From: Bathymodiolus brooksi
Lineage: Eukaryota; Mollusca; Bivalvia; Mytilida; Modiolidae
Direction: 5' to 3'
Length of the DNA stretch: 64,000 bases
Assembly: GCA_963680875.1 (NCBI GenBank)
Contig: OY804583.1
Coordinates: forward strand, 33,345,331-33,409,330
Numbering within the stretch: position 1 is the stretch's first letter; the number at the start of each line of letters is the position of its first letter. The notes under the pieces were generated by a model. The model was given only the letters and a program-made list of their open reading frames with translations. It searched no databases and was not told the origin of the DNA. The translations under genes and the position numbers were made by a program. Shown here one piece after another: positions 55,894-63,434 of the stretch.

Positions 55894-56034
55894 ACTGAAA
55901 TTCTTTTTTGCTTTGTTTGGTTTTTGTCTGTGTCTTTAATTATAAAAAATTATTTAAACTAGAGGTACTGCTGGATGCAGGAGTTCCGCATTGATACATA
56001 AATTAAATAACTTAACTGTCCGCTATGCGAGACT
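55894..56034. other. Short unique spacer
   Basis: About 140 bp between the 45-bp array and the next mobile element. Nothing could be assigned. Confidence 0.5.
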
Positions 56035-56630
56035 AATACCCCCGCGTCCCCATCATCTTAATTGAGCCAAAACATATTTGGAACACAACTTTTAGACTCA
56101 TAATTCTAGGAAAACTTGATGGACCAGGATATCCTACTAATGTGCACATCTTCATATTAGGATCTTGCAATGTACAAAGTTTCATGAACTTCTGATTAAT
56201 CATGTAAGAGAATTTGCGATGACAAAGTGCATACTGAATTGTCTCAAAATTTCTAAGTCCAAAGAAGCATAACAGGGGTAAAACTCAATGCATCGGGATA
56301 TCCTACTAATGTGCACATCTTCATATTAGGATCTTGCAATGTACAAAGTTTCATGAACTTCTGATTAATCATGTAGGAGAATTTGCGATGACGAGGTGCA
56401 TACTGAATTGTCTCAAAATGTCTAAGTCCAAAGAGGCATAACAGGGGTAAAACTCAATGGACAATAAAATCCTTTATACTGCAAAGATCACACATCATGA
56501 TCTTAAATTCCACAAAGTTTGGTGGAAATCGGACAAAAGATGTGGAAGTTGGTCCGGACAGACAGACAGACAGACAGACGGACAGGTCGATTCCTATATA
56601 CCCCCTCAAACTATGTTTGCGGGGGGTATA
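56035..56630. mobile_element. Miniature inverted-repeat-like element with internal 169-bp duplication
   Basis: The left end AATACCCCCGCG and the right end TTTGCGGGGGGTATA are short inverted repeats. Internally GATATCCTACTAATGTGCAC at 56128 recurs at 56297; the two 160-169 bp copies differ at only a few positions. Near the right end lie GGACAGACAGACAGACAGAC and a hairpin (TATACCCCC at 56597-56605 with GGGGGTATA at 56622-56630). This architecture, including the CTAAGTCCAAAG and GGCATAAC blocks, is one I recognise from bivalve genomes. There is no transposase, so it would be non-autonomous. The open frame at 56457-56660 is part of the element. Confidence 0.7.
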
Positions 56631-56722
56631 AAAACAAACATCAGAAGTAAGTGCGAGTAATAATTGTTAAACTCTGACTACAATGAATTATTTTTTTCTT
56701 GTTTAAGAAAAGAATAACTTAC

Positions 56723-56793
56723 TTGGAAATGTTTATACTTAGGAAAGAGTGTGCCAGGGGAACATGTATGTCGGCACACTGCCTATGAATCAC
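56723..56793 (-). CDS. Candidate internal exon, gene B
   Basis: Both splice signals are strong on the minus strand: acceptor TTTGTGTCTTTCAG just before 56793 and donor GTAAGTTATT just after 56723. The 71-bp exon is open in only one phase, starting at a codon boundary with GTG ATT CAT, and encodes VIHRQCADIHVPLAHSFLSI followed by NIS and two leftover bases. The upstream candidate at 58490-58174 ends exactly at a codon boundary, so the two join in phase. The next exon must start with one base of a split codon, and I could not place it with confidence. No protein family is recognised. Confidence 0.45.
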
Positions 56794-56925
56794 CTGAAAG
56801 ACACAAACGGTATAATATGCATGGACTAAAACAACAAAATGCATTTGGCTAGACAGATATTACGTGTACATGTCTCATTTATTTGTTTTTATTTCTATTT
56901 GAATGCCATTTTACCTTTTTCGGAC

Positions 56926-56989
56926 TGCCAAAATATATTAACTGAAATATTGTTCAAAGTGGCATTAAACACCATAAACCAACCAACCT
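56926..56989 (-). mobile_element. Fragment of the SINE-like repeat
   Basis: AACTGAAATATTGTTCAAAG followed by GGCATTAAACACCATAAACC is the reverse complement of the left part of the copies at 46011 and 58963. It ends in CCAACCAACC, a typical tail of bivalve copies. Confidence 0.7.
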
Positions 56990-58170
56990 CTTTCTGAATC
57001 CCAAAATATCAACATGACCACTTCTGAACCTATTTTCAAAAAACATTTTGACAGGGTTTCTGTATACATGTATTAATGTATTATGTATACATAATTTGTA
57101 TCAATTTAAAAAAAATATTTAATCTGATTTAGCTGTATTAACTGTGTTTATGTGATGGCAAATTATAAAATCTACTCAGTATATACTAAATGAATGTAGT
57201 CAGTTTGAAAGACTTTTTCAAGTGGACAATCATGGATTTTTTTTTCATTGTCCAAAAAAAAAGGAAACAGTTGTTCTTATCCTGTTTGAAATCCAACATC
57301 CACTTTACCATTGATTAGCAGGGGAATTGGACAGAGGGTAGTTTGGTACACAAGAGTTATTGAATTAATTTATACCCATACTTAATCTGTTTTTACTGCA
57401 AAGAAATGTAATAAGTTTTTCTGTGCACAAATGTAATGCACCAATGCATTTTATTTTCAGCCATGCATGTTATGACTTTGGTTTGTTTCAAGCGGAGACA
57501 TATAGTCCTATATGTGTCTCTGTTTCAAATGATTCATAGACGCAGGCGAAATCTAAGTTATATTTTTAAACCAAGGACCACTTATTTTTTCCATTGAGGT
57601 AAAAAAAAATTGAATATTATATAACTTTTATTGAGTCAATTTTTTTCTTTATATCAAAATATAATAACTAAGATCCTCAGCACTCGATTAAAGTACAACT
57701 GAAATGGTGAGTGTCTTACAGACGTATTCATTTAAATTATCTTGAATATAAAAGCCAGTTTTTTTTTTAGAAACAATTATCCAACTGTTTTTTTATTTCA
57801 ATTTCAGTTCAAGAAATTGTTTGCTATAACTAATGGATTATCCTCTCTTACTTTGCTATCTTAAATGCCCCCCTTTTTTTTACCCTTTTCCTGCAAAAGA
57901 AATTGCATGCTCAATATGTTTAATTCAAAGTATAAAATATTGATATATAGTTAACACAGATAAAAAAAAACATCTTTCTTAAGACTCCAAGTTTATGTGT
58001 AAAAAAATCTGTACTAGTTAATGGGAGGTAACTCTAATTATATACAAGTATGTTGTTTTTGAATTATAGAATTTTGATTAATTCAGTTGTGTTTATAATA
58101 AATTAACTACCGGTAATTAAGATGTTTTTACAATAAATCACCTAATTAAATAAGCTGTTTTACAATATTT
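56990..58170. other. AT-rich unique DNA with poly-T and poly-A runs, probably intronic
   Basis: No open frame or repeat array. An imperfect hairpin, GAGACATATA with TATATGTGTCTC, lies at 57495-57520. If the exons at 58174-58490 and 56723-56793 belong together, this is intron. Confidence 0.5.
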
Positions 58171-58173
58171 CAC

Positions 58174-58490
58174 CTTTATTGATGTATTTTGCTCAGCTGT
58201 TTGATACTCTCTGGTCTGTCGCTGCTGGTTCCTCTCTGATGTAGTGTCTCGGTTTTCTCTTTTGATTTCCTGTGGTTTGGTGGTCGTCTCATCTGATGGA
58301 AGCCTTCTGTTGAGCAGGGTTTGTCTGTATCTTCCTCTGTTGGATGTGTTGGTCCTCTCTGGTGGAAGCCCTCTGGGTTTGTCTGTATCCTCCTCTGTTG
58401 GATGTGTTGGTCCACTCTGATGGAAGCACTCTGGGTAGGGTCTGTCTGTATCCTCAGTTGGATGTGTTGGTCCTCTCTGGTGATAACCCT
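58174..58490 (-). CDS. Candidate internal exon, gene B, with low-complexity repeats
   Basis: On the minus strand an acceptor (TATGTTTTATATTAG) precedes 58490 and a donor (AAAG followed by GTGAAA) follows 58174. Between them one phase is open for 105 codons, starting after two bases and ending on a codon boundary. The peptide has two repeats with HQ-[RS]-GPTHPTE and TD, then a basic, threonine-rich stretch, then TSERNQQRQTREYQ and the ending EQNTSIK. SERNQQ-x-x-TRE corresponds to SEVNQQTDTRE in the 51-bp array. The DNA of the first half is a three-unit 58-bp repeat, so successive units are read in shifted frames, which weakens the coding case. A different frame (58415-58176) is also open. No domain family is recognised. 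Confidence 0.42.
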
Positions 58491-58962
58491 CTAATATAAA
58501 ACATACCTGGATTACATCATTGATTTGTTGATTGTCCTTTAATTTGGAAGAGTTTTTAACATGAGCAATGTAAATAAAATGAGTTATCTCCCTTTTTGAG
58601 TAGAAGTTGCAGTCTATAAAACTAGCTTAGCCCAGTAATTTTTTTATTGAAGTGCCTGTAACAAATCCAGTAGAGTGAGCAGTCAAGCATAACAGTATGT
58701 AACAGTCCTTGCAATGGCTATTGTAACTGTTTGATTGTCAACAGATTTGTGATGGATCCAAAATTGATGGATGAGAACTTAATTGACCGATTGCATCAAC
58801 CATTGACAAAAACTATTCCTCATTACCTTGACAAACTTTGTTCAATCGATCAGTCCATTAATGATATGCAACATATAACGGAATCATATACCGGTATATA
58901 TATATATATTAATAATTTTAACACGAAATGTAACAAATTATGTTTTTGTTTGTTTGTTTTGA
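58491..58962. other. Unique DNA, probably intronic
   Basis: AT-rich unique sequence with a short TA microsatellite near 58900 and a TTTG-rich run at 58941-58960 next to the SINE-like repeat. Two overlapping open frames (58731-59051 plus, 59059-58850 minus) run into that repeat and are not genes. Confidence 0.5.
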
Positions 58963-59167
58963 TGGTGTTTAACATCAACAATATTTCAGCTTTATCGTGG
59001 CAGTCAGTTTTATTGATGGAGGAAACCGGAGGACCCATAGAAAACCACTGACCCGTCACATGTCACTGACAAACTTTATCACATAATGTTGACACCTTGC
59101 CCTGATCAAGATTCGAACTCACAACATCAGTGGTGATAGGCAACGACTGCATAGGTAGTTGTAAATC
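58963..59167 (+). mobile_element. SINE-like dispersed repeat, copy 2
   Basis: This is homologous along its length to 46011-46231, with ATTCGAACTC at 59111-59120 matching a tRNA-type B box. It carries GGAGGAAACCGGAGGACCCA, characteristic of this family. A TTTG-rich tract lies directly to its left. Confidence 0.8.
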
Positions 59168-59785
59168 CTACTACCATATGATCTAACAAATTTCTTTTTA
59201 ACATAATTTTCATTAATTTTGATTACCCCTTTGGTATCTACAAACTCTTCTTTCATAAAAAAAAAAGCAAACTGGTAATAATTACTTATTAATTAACATC
59301 TTTGTTAATTTTCTTAAATTCCTCAGTGTTTACACAAACATCATTTGTATCAAATTATAATTCATTGGGACTTGTATCAGAACAGAACTTTAAAGTTTTA
59401 CATTAATAAATGAAAAATTACTTAAAAAAATGCTTAGCCATTCAAAAAAAAGAATTTGCCATAGCATCCACATTTTTAAGAGGTAAATATAAAATGAGGA
59501 ATGTTTGTAGAAGATTTCACATATATCATTTGTACTGTGTATTAAACAAATAATTTGTATCTATAATTCTGAAAGTAGATTGAGGGGAGATTTTTTTTTT
59601 ATAATAATTTCAGCCAATCAGCATGATATGAATGAATTTATAGTTCATGTTTATCCTATACAAAATGAGGAATTTTTATAGAGGATCTCCCATTTAACAA
59701 ATTATTTGTACTTTAATTTTTAGCTTCAGCTAAACAGAATAGACTAGCAAATATAAAAGTATCTACAAAAAGAATTCTCACTTAC
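59168..59785. other. AT-rich unique DNA with a degenerate short duplication
   Basis: No gene is evident. AAAATGAGGAATGTTTGTAG near 59491 and AAAATGAGGAATTTTTATAG near 59661 begin two related stretches of about 50 bp, an old local duplication. Confidence 0.5.
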
Positions 59786-60415
59786 CACCAACATCTCCAT
59801 GCAACTCTTTTAATCTTCAACATCTTCCCCCCGTGACCCAAATGTAGCTCCTGACACTTGGGTCGATCTCCCTTGTAAAACTACACCCGCATGGTAGTTC
59901 AACTAAGGGGATCACGACACCCCGAATATAGGACCCCAGTGTAGCTGCAGACACCTGTTCCTTCACCACTGTCCCCTAGTCAAGATACACAGAGCATAGT
60001 ACCCAAGGGACATGGCCTCCAAATGCAACTCCTGACATTTGGTTATGGCTAAATGCACTCGGACCTGGACATCTAAGCATAGGGGGGACGTTCATAGATG
60101 TGAACCCCAAACACACCAGGCTTAACTTTCTATGCTTTAGTTTGTCCAAGTCCAAATAGTTCCACCTACCTGTTCCTGCGAGATTAGTAATTGTCAGTTC
60201 AGAGTGTCCTCTGAATAGAGGTGGTTGCATCAAAACAAGTTTCAACTGTTCTTTGGATACATGTCCTCCGAAGAGGTCAGTCTTGAACATGTCCTCTAAA
60301 AAGAGGTAGCTGTTTCTCAAAAGAGGTCATTCCATTAGAACATGTCCTCTGGGGAGAGGTGGTTGCATCACAGCAAGTTGAATCGTTCTCTTGATCGAAG
60401 CAATTATCAGATCTT
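59786..60415 (-). other. GC-richer island with degenerate repeats; possible exonic or retroelement remnant
   Basis: This stretch is clearly richer in G and C than its surroundings. On the minus strand TGTCAGGAGCTACATTTGG and TGTCAGGAGTTGCATTTGG lie about 180 bp apart, with a more diverged third copy between them. A second repeat pair, with GATGCAACCACCTCT, lies near 60230 and 60370. A strong minus-strand donor (GGTG followed by GTAAGTGAG) ends at 59786. The run CACGGGGGGAAGATGTTGAAG resembles a polypurine tract before an LTR, but no integrase or reverse transcriptase is seen. The nature of the island is unresolved. Confidence 0.35.
60170..60290 (-). CDS. Candidate first coding exon, gene B
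   Basis: On the minus strand an ATG at 60290-60288 opens 40 codons, MFKTDLFGGHVSKEQLKLVL followed by MQPPLFRGHSELTITNLAGT, and ends with one extra base at a strong donor (AACAG followed by GTAGGTGG). The leftover G plus the first two bases of the 58490 exon complete a codon, so the join is in phase. The open frame continues upstream past the ATG to a preceding TTG at 60320, and CTACCTCTTTTTAG just upstream could be an acceptor, so this may be internal rather than first. Its sequence contains a local GAGGACATGT duplication. No family is recognised. Confidence 0.3.
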
Positions 60416-60604
60416 GTTGTGATCTTTCAGTGCAGATAATTTGTGTGCCTATTACAACCCAGGATATACAATTTCTATCAGCTTTTCTTGTTTATTTTTG
60501 CACTTTTGATGTGATTTAATGTTGTTGTGACTACTAATATTGTCAACCATTACCGTTTTATTTACAATTTGTCATGAATTGAAAATACAAAAAAGACAAA
60601 AGAT
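60416..60604. other. Intergenic gap between gene A and candidate gene B
   Basis: Under 200 bp of unique AT-rich DNA separates the predicted polyadenylation site of gene A from the first exon candidate of gene B. Any promoter for gene B would lie here or in the gene A 3' UTR. No TATA box can be assigned with confidence. Confidence 0.4.
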
Positions 60605-60777
60605 GTTATCAACTAATATATTTTATTTTTATTAATCTGCATACTATTCAAAACATTATCTACATATAATTATTAACATATTACAGAATTTCAAACACAG
60701 ATACAATAAATGAATAATACAAACAAACAAAAATTAAAGTTGTTTTTGACACTAAAACACATGTCTCCATCACATTC
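60605..60777 (-). other. 3' UTR of gene A
   Basis: On the minus strand, after the TAA at 60780-60778, about 170 bp of AT-rich DNA leads to two adjacent AATAAA signals (60633-60628 and 60627-60622). Cleavage is expected 15-25 bases further, near 60605. Confidence 0.55.
60622..60633 (-). terminator. Two adjacent polyadenylation signals AATAAA
   Basis: On the minus strand AATAAAAATAAA lies about 150 bases beyond the stop codon of gene A, at the expected place for the end of its mRNA. Confidence 0.55.
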
Positions 60778-60821
60778 TTAATCTTTTTTCTTCTTCCAGA
60801 CTTTAAGGATATCAGTTATAT
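60778..60821 (-). CDS. Last coding exon of gene A (C-terminus)
   Basis: On the minus strand an acceptor (TTGTTTTGTTTTACAG) precedes 60821. The exon starts with AT, which completes the split codon G-AT (Asp) left by the exon at 62995-62872. It then encodes ITDILKVWKKKKD and a TAA stop. A basic lysine run at the extreme C-terminus could be a nuclear or charge-interaction tail, but this is speculation. Phase match, stop codon and nearby polyadenylation signals support a real terminal exon. The intron to the previous exon is about 2 kb and contains nested inverted-repeat elements. Confidence 0.58.
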
Positions 60822-60994
60822 CTGTAAAACAAAACAATAGTAAATATATCATTACTTAAATAACATCATTTTGTGAACATGTATATTAAACTGGAAGCAG
60901 TAAATTTGTGTTAAAGCTATTGCGTTGCTGAATTTAGACATTTGAAACAATAAATTTATTGAAAAACATAATGTCAAATTGGCATCTAGTCATG

Positions 60995-61948
60995 TCGGCA
61001 CCTAACGTTTGGTTATTTCGGCACCCAAGTCGTTATCATTTTGAGAAATATTAGAAAAATCTAATCTTAAATTTAAAAGCTGCATACAATATACTAACCA
61101 GGTCTGCCCTAGTTATAGGATATTGTTCACTTTTAAAATTATGATCATGATGATGAAATAAAATGTATTAACTCTGAATATTGTTTCTAATACTCGCCTT
61201 ACAGCAGATATGAGCATTTTTTCAGTCAAATTAAGACATTATCAAGTCAAACAAGATGAACTGTGAGCTAATGCTCACTTATGATACCCCCGTTCTTCGG
61301 CAAACAGGAAGTAGGAATCTGACGGGCTAATAAACGCTTCCCACGATATGGGGTACCTATATGAAGCTTGTGACCAAATATCAGATTTCTGCCATCAATA
61401 GTTGCTGTGAAAAATGCAACTAAAAATGGGCATATACAAAATGTATGTTCAATGTGTATAAAAATCAACAAAGTCGGCAAACAGGAAGTAGGAATCTGAT
61501 GGGTCCAAAAACACTTCCCACGATATGGGGTACCTATATGAAGCTTGTGACCAAATATCAGATCTCTGCCATCAATAGTTGCTGAGAAAAATGTGCATAT
61601 ATGTTCAATGTGTATAAAAACCAACTAAGTCGGCAAACAGGAAGTAGGAATCTGACGGGTCCAAAAACGCTACCCACAATATGGTATACCTATATGACGC
61701 TTGTGACCAAATATCAAATTTCTGCCATCAACAGTTACTGAGAAAAATATCTTGGACGAACGGACAGAGGTAAAACAGTATACCCCTGTCCCCCTTCGGG
61801 AAGCAGGGGTATAATGACAATTACATGAAGACTTTCAAATGTACAAATGAAAACAACATTAATTATACATAGGTGCCGATTTGACCAAGTGACATTTATC
61901 TAGGGGCCCAAATGAATATATTAGGTGCCGAAATGACCGAAGTGACTT
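60995..61948. mobile_element. Inverted-repeat element with ends TCGGCACC / GGTGCCGA, interrupted by another element
   Basis: The left end (60995-61033) has TCGGCACCTAACG and TTTCGGCACC. The right end (61868-61948) has the inverse, TAGGTGCCGA and TTAGGTGCCGAAATGACC. Both ends carry two tandem copies of the motif. The interior contains a second element at 61284-61812. No transposase is present. Similar GGTGCCGAAA-ended repeats are common in bivalve genomes as I remember them. Exact ends and target duplications could not be fixed. Confidence 0.5.
61284..61812. mobile_element. Miniature inverted-repeat-like element with three internal repeats
   Basis: The ends ATACCCCCGTTCTTCGG and CTTCGGGAAGCAGGGGTAT are imperfect inverted repeats; the right end itself folds into a hairpin. 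Internally TCGGCAAACAGGAAGTAGGA starts three successive copies at 61297, 61474 and 61630 (spacings 177 and 156 bp). GACGAACGGACAGAGG precedes the right hairpin, as in the element at 56035-56630. The minus-strand open frame 61624-61268 is a by-product of these repeats. Confidence 0.7.
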
Positions 61949-62060
61949 GAATTTGTTTAACACCTCTGCATGTTTGTGTCTGTCCCAAGCCAGGTCTGTT
62001 TGCATTTTTGTTTTTTGTGTTCAATGATTTGAGGTGAGAGGTAGTTGTTTATTTTGTTGA
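61945..62060. mobile_element. Dispersed repeat fragment, second copy of the CCCAAGCCAGG family
   Basis: GTGTCTGTCCCAAGCCAGG followed by TTTTTTGTGTTCAATG matches the fragment at 46861-46960. GAGGTGAGAGGTAGTTG nearby resembles 46797-46812. It is probably intronic in gene A. Confidence 0.6.
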
Positions 62061-62114
62061 TATTGGTGGAAAAATGACCATCAATACACAATGTAGCAGA
62101 GAATCAGCAAATAT

Positions 62115-62270
62115 CAGTTTTATAGTCTTTGGTTTGACACGACCAGGACTCAAACCCATGATCTACCACATTCGAGGCAAGTTTTTGTATTATTTAATAC
62201 ATGTACATGAATATGCATGAAATATTTGTCACTGGACATTAAGCAACAATCAATCAATCATCCATCATTA
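62115..62270. mobile_element. Dispersed repeat with B-box-like motif, copy a
   Basis: GGTTTGACACGACCAGGACT followed by CAAACCCATGATCTACCACA is shared with 62735-62800. The GACTCAAACCC part resembles a tRNA-type B box. The stretch ends in CAATCAATCAATC, a common bivalve repeat tail. Confidence 0.55.
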
Positions 62271-62734
62271 TAATATAATACAAATCATTTAACAAATTAC
62301 CTCCCTTAGCTGATGTTTGTTATAATTGAATGATAAGTTTTATTTTGTTTCAAGGCTTTTTCTAGAAATAGACAGTTTTCTCACCACCACCCTCCCCCTA
62401 TTTCCAAGAAGAAAAACAACAACAGTGGGATGTCAAATCAATTCTCAAGTGTGAACGTGATTGTTGTTTAACACAAAAAAAGACTTCTACAGCTATATTA
62501 TGGCGAGAATAAGATTAGCCACATTTCAATGAGATGCATGATGCTGATGTCTCCATTGTACTAGCCCAACATGATAAGTTGGATCTTCATAATGCTATCT
62601 AACTGAAGCAATAGTCCCAGATACATGTTGCTCCACTCTGACACATTATCATGATACCAAACCAACCAGTTCTGATATTATTCCTTAAGCTGTTTGCTTA
62701 GCAGAGAAGCACTAAATGCCAAATTTACAAGTTT
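62271..62734. other. Unique intronic DNA of gene A
   Basis: No repeat array, exon or open frame is recognised. On the minus strand GGGAGGTAATTT at about 62303-62292 resembles a splice donor, but it is also a common bivalve intergenic motif and has no open exon before it. Confidence 0.45.
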
Positions 62735-62800
62735 TAGGTTTGAGCCAACCGGGCCTTGAACCCATAATCTACCACACTAACATGTGACAAGTTTATATTC
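62735..62800. mobile_element. Dispersed repeat with B-box-like motif, copy b
   Basis: GGTTTGAGCCAACCGGGCCT and ACCCATAATCTACCACAC match the copy at 62115. It lies in the same orientation about 610 bp away, within the gene A intron. Confidence 0.55.
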
Positions 62801-62871
62801 ACATAGCTACATTTTGTCAAGCGGTGTACTTCCAACCATCTAAAGAGTCATCGATATCATCAAAAAGTTAC

Positions 62872-62995
62872 CTGTATGTTCTAAGATGTTGTTCGCCTGA
62901 CACAAAACGATGAATTCTACCTGGTTACAGATACCGAGGGCAACATAGGCATCATATGTTTCTGGAATCCAATTGAAGTGACTGACCCACAGCTC
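62872..62995 (-). CDS. Penultimate coding exon of gene A, unidentified conserved-looking protein
   Basis: On the minus strand the acceptor CATGTTTCTTTGCAG precedes 62995 and the donor ACAG followed by GTAACTTTT follows 62872. The 124-bp exon is open in the phase starting with GAG and encodes 41 residues, beginning ELWVSHFNWIPETYDAY and continuing VALGICNQVEFIVLCQANN to ILEHT, plus one base. The composition (W, Y, F, C and mixed hydrophobic/polar residues) is that of a folded domain, unlike the low-complexity gene B candidates. It joins in phase to 60821-60778. The other phases contain stops or end badly. I could not name the family. Upstream exons probably lie beyond 64000. Confidence 0.62.
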
Positions 62996-63208
62996 CTGCA
63001 AAGAAACATGGCCAAAATAAGCCTTATTTGGAATATTGTGAGCCTTATAAAGAAAACATGGCCAAATTGAGTCTTGCCAGGAATTTCCAGGTTTCCGGAT
63101 AAAATGTGACAAGGCCATATAACAAGAGACTCCCAGGAGTCTTCATCACTCACCAGATATTTGTGGTATTTTGCTTTTCAACTTGAGGTGTACCCGATAC
63201 AACTATAT
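62996..63208. other. Probable intron 5' of the gene A exon
   Basis: The minus-strand frame stays open here to a TTG at 63118, but the strong acceptor at 62996 argues that this is intron. ACATGGCCAAA occurs twice (63006 and 63056), a short direct repeat. A donor-like GTGAGTGATG lies at 63157, but no exon before it joins gene A in phase. Confidence 0.45.
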
Positions 63209-63338
63209 GTGATAAAGTTTGTAAAAGACTTGTGACAGGTTGGTCGTTTTCTACGGGTACTCTGATTTCCTCCAACCAATAAAACTGCCACGATATAACT
63301 GAAATATTGTTGAAAGTGGAGTTAAACACCATAAACCT
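63209..63338 (-). mobile_element. SINE-like repeat, reverse copy
   Basis: GATAAAGTTTGT, CGTTTTCTACGGGTACTC, CTGATTTCCTCCAACCAATA, CCACGATATAACTGAAATAT and GTTAAACACCATAAACC match the reverse complement of 58963-59095. The open frame at 63332-63150 lies mostly in this repeat. Confidence 0.78.
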
Positions 63339-63374
63339 AAACCTGAGTATGAGTGGAACAGACAGTGTGAGGAC

Positions 63375-63434
63375 ATGTTTCCTCCACCAACAAAATTAAC
63401 AGTCACGATATAACTGAAATAGTGTTAAAAGTGG
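63375..63434 (-). mobile_element. Second, shorter fragment of the same SINE-like repeat
   Basis: TGTTTCCTCCACCAACAAAA and CACGATATAACTGAAATAGT repeat the central part of the copy just to its left, in the same orientation. Confidence 0.65.

Noticed and set aside
58731..59059. Overlapping plus and minus open frames of 106 and 69 codons
   Set aside because: Both run into the SINE-like repeat and share its sequence.
59976..60320. Single-exon 114-residue protein
   Set aside because: A strong splice donor at 60170 falls inside the frame and the downstream part changes character, so only the first part is kept as an exon candidate.
61268..61624. 118-codon minus-strand frame with internal repeats
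   Set aside because: Lies entirely within the miniature element and mirrors its internal repeats.
63150..63332. Exon ending at the GTGAGTGATG donor near 63157, upstream of the gene A exon
   Set aside because: The donor is good, but the phase needed to join 62995 meets a TGA about 27 bases upstream, and the other phases hit stops in the next exon. The frame mostly translates the SINE-like repeat.
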